From contig JAXRKP010000219.1 of the NCBI GenBank assembly GCA_037039925.1, positions 104,501 to 168,500 of the forward strand: a stretch of DNA of 64,000 nt. The letters are read 5' to 3'. Origin of the DNA: Doris montereyensis (Eukaryota; Mollusca; Gastropoda; Nudibranchia; Dorididae). Position 1 is the first letter of the stretch. Each line of letters starts with the position of its first letter. The translations under genes and the position numbers were made by a program. Below are positions 59,105 through 64,000 of this stretch, in pieces. A model generated the notes under the pieces. The model ran no database searches. It was given only the letters and a program-made list of their open reading frames with translations, and was not told where the DNA came from.

Positions 59105-60260
59105 CCAGTGCTACTTACTTTCGGTGTATGGGTTTAGATGCTCGAAATTATATCTCTGCAGGCTACCCTATTGATATTTTCCTCTTCTTCTTTTTCTTCT
59201 GTGAATGTTAAATTGTTTTGCTTCGGTGCCTCCTTTATATCTTCATCCCACTTTCTACGAGGTTTGCCTTTTGGTCTCTTCTCAACCATTCTCTTTGCAT
59301 GCCCAAACCATCTGAGTTGATTTATTTCTAATTTTAATTTGTGTACCATCTGTATTGATCTTTAATTGTTGTGTTTCTGATTTTGCCTCTTTTATTTTTT
59401 CCTACTACCGTACATGTACTCTTCTAGGATATTTCATTTGAACTGATTGTACTCTACTGTATTCCCTACTGTCTAGATCTAATATCCAGGCTCCATTGCC
59501 GTAGAGGAGAAAAGGACAACAAACTAAGTTGTTTACTGCCATTTGGTTTTTGTTGACTATTCTTGTTTACCTACAAATACCTGTCATAGATGGTAATATA
59601 TTGTCATTGCCTTCTGGATTCCCTGGCTTATTTATCCTCTTAGTCTTCTCTCTGAGTTAATCATTACTCATAGGTAATTGTAGCTTTGAACTAGCTCTAA
59701 CGTCTCTTTGCCCAGTTTAAGATGTTGTGTTTTAGTTTCCATAATTATTAGCACTGTTTTTGTTTTCTTCGCATTTACTTGCATTCCTCTTTTATATAGT
59801 TTATTATTGAACATGTTGATATTATTCTAAAGTCCACTTTCTGATTTTCAAAATAGAGCCAAATCATCAGCAAATGAAAGCATTGATGAATTTATCGGTT
59901 TGAGTTTCCACATACCTACATTCAATTTTTTCATTTTTGATTATGCCTTAGCGACTAAATCCATAGATGTGATAAACAAAATAGGGCTTAGACTACAGCC
60001 CTGTCTAACTCCTACATATCTACCGATACATCAAACTCTTTAAATGAATTTCCAGCTCCTCTCACTGCACATGTAAGTTTATCGTAAACAAAGACAAAAA
60101 AACTGTTAATAGCTTCTTCACGTATTAAATTTTGCTCTACATTGTATGTATTTTCTTTTAAAGAATGTCATAATTCATACGTCCTCACAGTGTTAAATTT
60201 AAATGTCTTTTCTACGTCAATGAAGGAATTTTTCCATTCATTTGTCTAATTATTGTAATT
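59105..60260 (-). mobile_element. 3' half of the LINE family at 1990-4601, antisense
   Basis: On the minus strand: IDVEKTFKFNTVR (palm), NSFKEFDVSVDM, VRQGCSLSPILF, then the catalytic MLSFADDLALF near 59860, identical to the copy at 4155. Then DSREY, LRWFGHAKRM, RPKGKPRRKWDEDIKEA and a short 3' end. 5'-truncated and broken by stops. Confidence 0.87.
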
Positions 60261-60618
60261 ACGTATGTGTTCATGTCACTGTCAGGGGCGAGAGGTGGCT
60301 TTATGAGAGGGTAATCAGAGATGGATGACCCAGCCCAGGGGTCAAAATGCCAACTGTGGGAGGCGGCGCTCCAGACGCTTAGCTGACACGAGAACCCCTT
60401 AGAAATTTGTTGATAGCCCTTTTTCCGTGTGTCGTTGATCTAAACGCAGAGACTTACAAAATACAAGTTAGTTCTCGACTGCCTCTTTCCTCGACATTTT
60501 GGATACAAATCTACCATAAGGCATATCTTAATTATAACACTTGCCGTATCTTATACTTCCCTCGTATAGTTTAGGTTTCATTTTCATGTAAAATTATCAA
60601 TTTTTGTACAATTCAAAC

Positions 60619-60627
60619 TCATCATCC

Positions 60628-60680
<53 letters not shown>
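60619..60680. repeat. (ATC)n microsatellite
   Basis: About 20 copies of ATC/CAT with one early interruption. Confidence 0.95.
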
Positions 60681-61514
60681 GACCTCCTCATCTCTGATGT
60701 GTGTACCTTGCGCCTGACAGGCTGTTGTTTATGTGTCTCTCAGTTGTTGTGTTTTTTTTACTTATTTCACTGGATGTTACGTTTCATCTCTTCGTGATTT
60801 TTTGTTATACCACATGATTTCTTATATGCCTGTATTTCTATTGTAAAGTTTAAACATCTAGATTTTTTAAATGTATAAAACACTAAAACGGTTGTTGAAA
60901 CATAAATTTCTCCAAGTTGAGTATTCTTATTGGTGGAGCCATCGTTCTATTTTCAGTGTCTCGATTTTTATTCACCTCTACATCTACATTCCGTGTTTCA
61001 GTAATAAACAACATGCCTCAAGTGTCAAAGGTCACGGTGGATGACAAGATCAAAGAAACTAAATGTATATAAAAAGAATTATAGACTATAGGTCATGGAC
61101 CAAATCACGACGCCCCCCCCCCCCTCCCTCGCACGACATGTCAACACACAACACACCAAATGACGTAATTATGTACTTTCACCGCCCAGAATAACCGAAA
61201 GAAACGAAACAACTAAAATAAACAATAACAACAGTCTAAAAATAGGAATGTTAAAAGATTGAGCTGGTTGTAATAAAACAACTCTGATTGAAGATCGCAC
61301 GGTTGAAGGCAACGTTGACGATGACATACTATTTAAACCAGAGATTTGGCTTAAGGATAACAACTCTGACGTAATCATAAATGAATTGACTCCAGTGGAA
61401 TTGTTACACTTGAGATGTGACAGATCACATCGAGGTGGCGAGTGAATACTTGTCATGTATAACAGCAATCTAATATTAACCCCATCCCCAAATAAACCAT
61501 CAATCATCGACTCT

Positions 61515-61568
61515 TTTGAACGCTTGGGATGTGAACTTAAGTTTGAACGCTTGGGATGTGAACTTAAG
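61515..61568 (+). repeat. 27-bp exact tandem duplication
   Basis: TTTGAACGCTTGGGATGTGA plus ACTTAAG occurs twice with no mismatch, inside the endonuclease frame, duplicating nine codons in phase. Confidence 0.97.
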
Positions 61569-61796
61569 TACGAAGACATTAACTTCTTTTTTCTCGCTGT
61601 ATACACATACAGACCACCGTGCACTTTTCTTAAAGTCTTCTTTGTTTTTCACGACTTTGAAAACTATATTATCATCAACAAAAGTGCTTAAACACGATAC
61701 GGTAACATTCTAACTAATATTGATTTCAACATTCATGGGGACAACAAAACTGACATAAGTGTCATGTCCGCTGTTGAACATACAATTTATTTCGAT

Positions 61797-62080
61797 TTGA
61801 ATTTTACCCTCATCCACAACTAAGGTAATTTCGGGGGTTTTGGTAGAATTTTTACTTTTCCCCGGACTGCCCTGTAAACAGTCAAGGGATCTTTAACGTG
61901 CACAGAGTGCTGTGATCTGCACACGGGACCTCCTTTTTATCGTCCGTCTCCAATGAGACTAGGTGTCGATCCACCTACCACTCGAGAGCATTTTTCAACC
62001 GTCGGTGGGGTTCGGACCCATTACCTTTCGGTTGAAACGCCAATACATTGCTGCGGTGGACTACCGAGTCCCCCCCCCCC
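61797..62080 (-). repeat. SINE family B copy, full length
   Basis: ATCCACAACTAAGGTAATTT, GGACTGCCCTGTAAACAGTC, TTAACGTGCACAGAGTGCTG, CGTCCGTCTCCAATGAGACT and GTTCGGACCCATTACCTTTC, ending GGTGGACTACCGAGTCCCC. Inserted in the LINE. Confidence 0.9.
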
Positions 62081-62689
62081 CATGAACGTACGATCAACTC
62101 ACTCACAGAGTTAACAATGGCATCCAGTGAAAGGGTTAGACACTCGATTTAGTCAGAAATCGTACAATCTTATGAATTCTTCTGAGATCTTATACTACTC
62201 ATAGTTATCCCAAACCATTTCTCAGACCATGGTACAGTTACATTTCGACTGTCACATCTTACACCCAGGGGCGGATTTACTATACGGACATACAGGACAA
62301 TATCGTCCCTGACAGATCAACAATTTAATTATCAATGTTAAATAAATCTTCATAATTATATATCTAGAATGTAAATAATACAAATTTATTGAAGGCGCTG
62401 AAAACCCAAAGTGCTGGTTTTCGTAGTTAGTAGTTAGACAAAGCCTGTAAGCGATACCACACATTGATACTGCGTTTCGACATAATAATTTAATATAATT
62501 GAGAAAGTGCAAAAGAATGCAACTCACCTTGTAACTAATAATGATATATTCACTAAAGGAAATACCAAAACGATCTAGAATCAGTCAAAATGGATAATTT
62601 TAGAAGAATATAAGGCCAGGAATGAAATTAATATTTTCTTCAAGGTTATAAATGGCCAACTATTTATTCCATTAGATCAGTTATACTGT

Positions 62690-62955
62690 CTGACTGGGTA
62701 TCATGAGGTCTCGAGTTCGAATCCTAGCAAAGCTAGGTCCGACTTTGTATTCCTTGGGAAAGACACTTGACATGCATTTTCCCCACTTGACCTAGGTGCA
62801 AGTGGATACAAACACTAGCTTGGGAGTAACAACTGGCATCAAACTAGTGTCTTGTTCACGAGGTGATAGTTGTTATCTGTTCAGCTTCACCCTACAGAAA
62901 CCGAGATAAGCTCCGGCTCAAAGAACTCAAATGACTCTGAAGAAATTTTACTTAT
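62690..62955 (+). repeat. SINE family A copy
   Basis: GAGTTCGAATCCTAGCAAAG, GTATTCCTTGGGAAAGACAC, CTAGCTTGGGAGTAACAACT and GATAAGCTCCGGCTCAAAG. Inserted in the LINE. Confidence 0.88.
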
Positions 62956-63500
62956 TAATACTGAAGATTCTAAAAACAGAATTAAACACATCACTTTAAA
63001 ATAAAAATTGGATCCATATATTTGGGTTACCGGTAATTTGAAATATGCATGTTGACAGTAAGACTTAAGTTGGCCATACTAATGAATGTGAATTATCATA
63101 ACGTGTTAGTGTACAGTGTAGTGTTTTGGCGACACAATCTCTAAAATCTGCCACGACCTTGATGAGCCAATGACAATAGTCCAAACCTTCCCATCACCGA
63201 ATCAGTGTACTGTAGTGTAAACCTCGTTGTTCAATATTATCATTTGAGCCAGCCAGCGACCATCGATGAAGTAACAAAAATTGTGTTGAGCGGCCCTAAT
63301 AAGCCATCTTAACTTAATAATATACCCACACGGCTTATTAAGATATTTATTAAAGAACTGGCGCCAGCAATCATTTCCATCGTCAACAGTTCCATTCTCA
63401 AAGCTGACCCCCCCTCCCCTGCCCCTTTCAAAGAGGGTCCTGGATTCATGTACCTTTAAATCTATTCTTCAAATCAATACTCCAAGCCGAGCTCTGAGCT

Positions 63501-63665
63501 TGATTTGATCTTATCCACAACTACGGCAATTTCGGGGTTTTTGACAGGGTTTTTTTATTTTGCCCGGACTGCCCTGTAAACAGCCAAGGGATATTTAACG
63601 TGCACAGAGTGTTGTGATCTGCACACGGGACCTTCTTTTTATCGTCCGTCTCTGATGGGACTAAG
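63501..63665 (-). repeat. SINE family B copy, 5'-truncated
   Basis: GATCTTATCCACAACTACGG, GGACTGCCCTGTAAACAGCC, TTGTGATCTGCACACGGGAC and CGTCCGTCTCTGATGGGACT, then the match stops. Confidence 0.85.
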
Positions 63666-63761
63666 CGAGAGAAAATTTTCAACAGTTGGCTCATCCAGCT
63701 CTGTCCGTCTGACTGACAGCTCACCTCTTCCTCATGATATTCACGGACAGAGCATTCTTAT

Positions 63762-64000
63762 ATAGTAAAGTTCATTCAAGGCCCTTAAGGCCAAGAGAGC
63801 CGGAGCTTATCCCGGTTTCTATATCAGGCAGCAGAACAGGTAACAATAACCACCTCCTGGCCAGGACGCTAGTTTGACGCAGGTTTTTTTTTTTTACTCC
63901 CAAACTTTCACCCATTTGCATCTGGGTAGAGTGAGGAAAATGCGTGTTAAGTGTCTTTCTGAAGGAACACTTCGGGTCTGGCTTTGCTAGGATTTGAATT
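63762..64000 (-). repeat. SINE family A copy, cut by window end
   Basis: AGTTCATTCAAGGCCCTTAA, GGAGCTTATCCCGGTTTCTA, CCTCCTGGCCAGGACGCTAG and GGCTTTGCTAGGATTTGAAT at the edge. Confidence 0.88.

Larger units (their letters stand above)
61060..63440 (+). mobile_element. L2/CR1-like LINE 5' region, split by SINEs
   Basis: Endonuclease blocks run in order: FKPEIWLKDNNSDVIINELT (~61330), RCDRSHRGGE, SNLILTPSPNKPSIIDSFE, YTYRPP (~61605), DFNIHGDNKTDISV (~61720), IPNHFSDHGTVTFRL (~62206). Then the RT N-terminal block, TIDEVTKIVLSGPNKPS and ELAPAIISIVNSSILKA (63259-63400). Two SINEs (61797-62080 and 62690-62955) are inserted. Stops are frequent; the element is dead and breaks off before the catalytic box. 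Confidence 0.82.

Overview
This is eukaryotic nuclear DNA, most likely from a mollusc and probably a gastropod. That guess rests on intron-rich AT-rich genes, introns full of short tRNA-derived SINEs, several families of non-LTR retrotransposon, and many self-overlapping AGATCT/TCTAGA palindromes; the species cannot be fixed from sequence alone. A 20-base run of N shows that this is a scaffold.

Two conserved single-copy genes lie tail to tail. On the + strand, positions 8361-28569 hold about 20 exons of CDC27/APC3, a TPR scaffold subunit of the anaphase-promoting complex. On the - strand, positions 57234-39221 hold about 13 exons of DNAJC7/TPR2, an Hsp70/Hsp90 co-chaperone with TPRs and a C-terminal J domain. 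I assembled both exon by exon from splice sites, codon phase and similarity to the animal families. No single open reading frame covers either gene. CDC27 exon 14 and the last DNAJC7 exon each carry a one-base frame break in conserved sequence, which look more like assembly indels than decay because the rest of each gene is intact.

Layout: 1-735, a 48-bp minisatellite; 735-8360, degenerate retrotransposons (an AP-endonuclease LINE, a CR1/L2-like LINE inserted at its 3' end, and an unrelated RT fragment) with SINEs; 8361-28569, CDC27; 28570-39220, 3' flanks of both genes with SINEs and a MITE copy; 39221-57234, DNAJC7, whose introns hold a BED-finger transposon relic, a LINE fragment, an inverted SINE pair and a ~1-kb TTAA-flanked element; 57235-64000, DNAJC7 upstream sequence followed by an antisense LINE fragment and a LINE broken up by SINEs.

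There is no operon, CRISPR array, rRNA or intact tRNA gene. The most interesting signals are transposon-like elements carrying RFX X-box-like palindromes, a perfect 15-bp hairpin displaying TAATATTAC in its loop, a short repeat family that always lies in the sense orientation of its host gene, and an unexplained 129-codon open frame in the last DNAJC7 intron.
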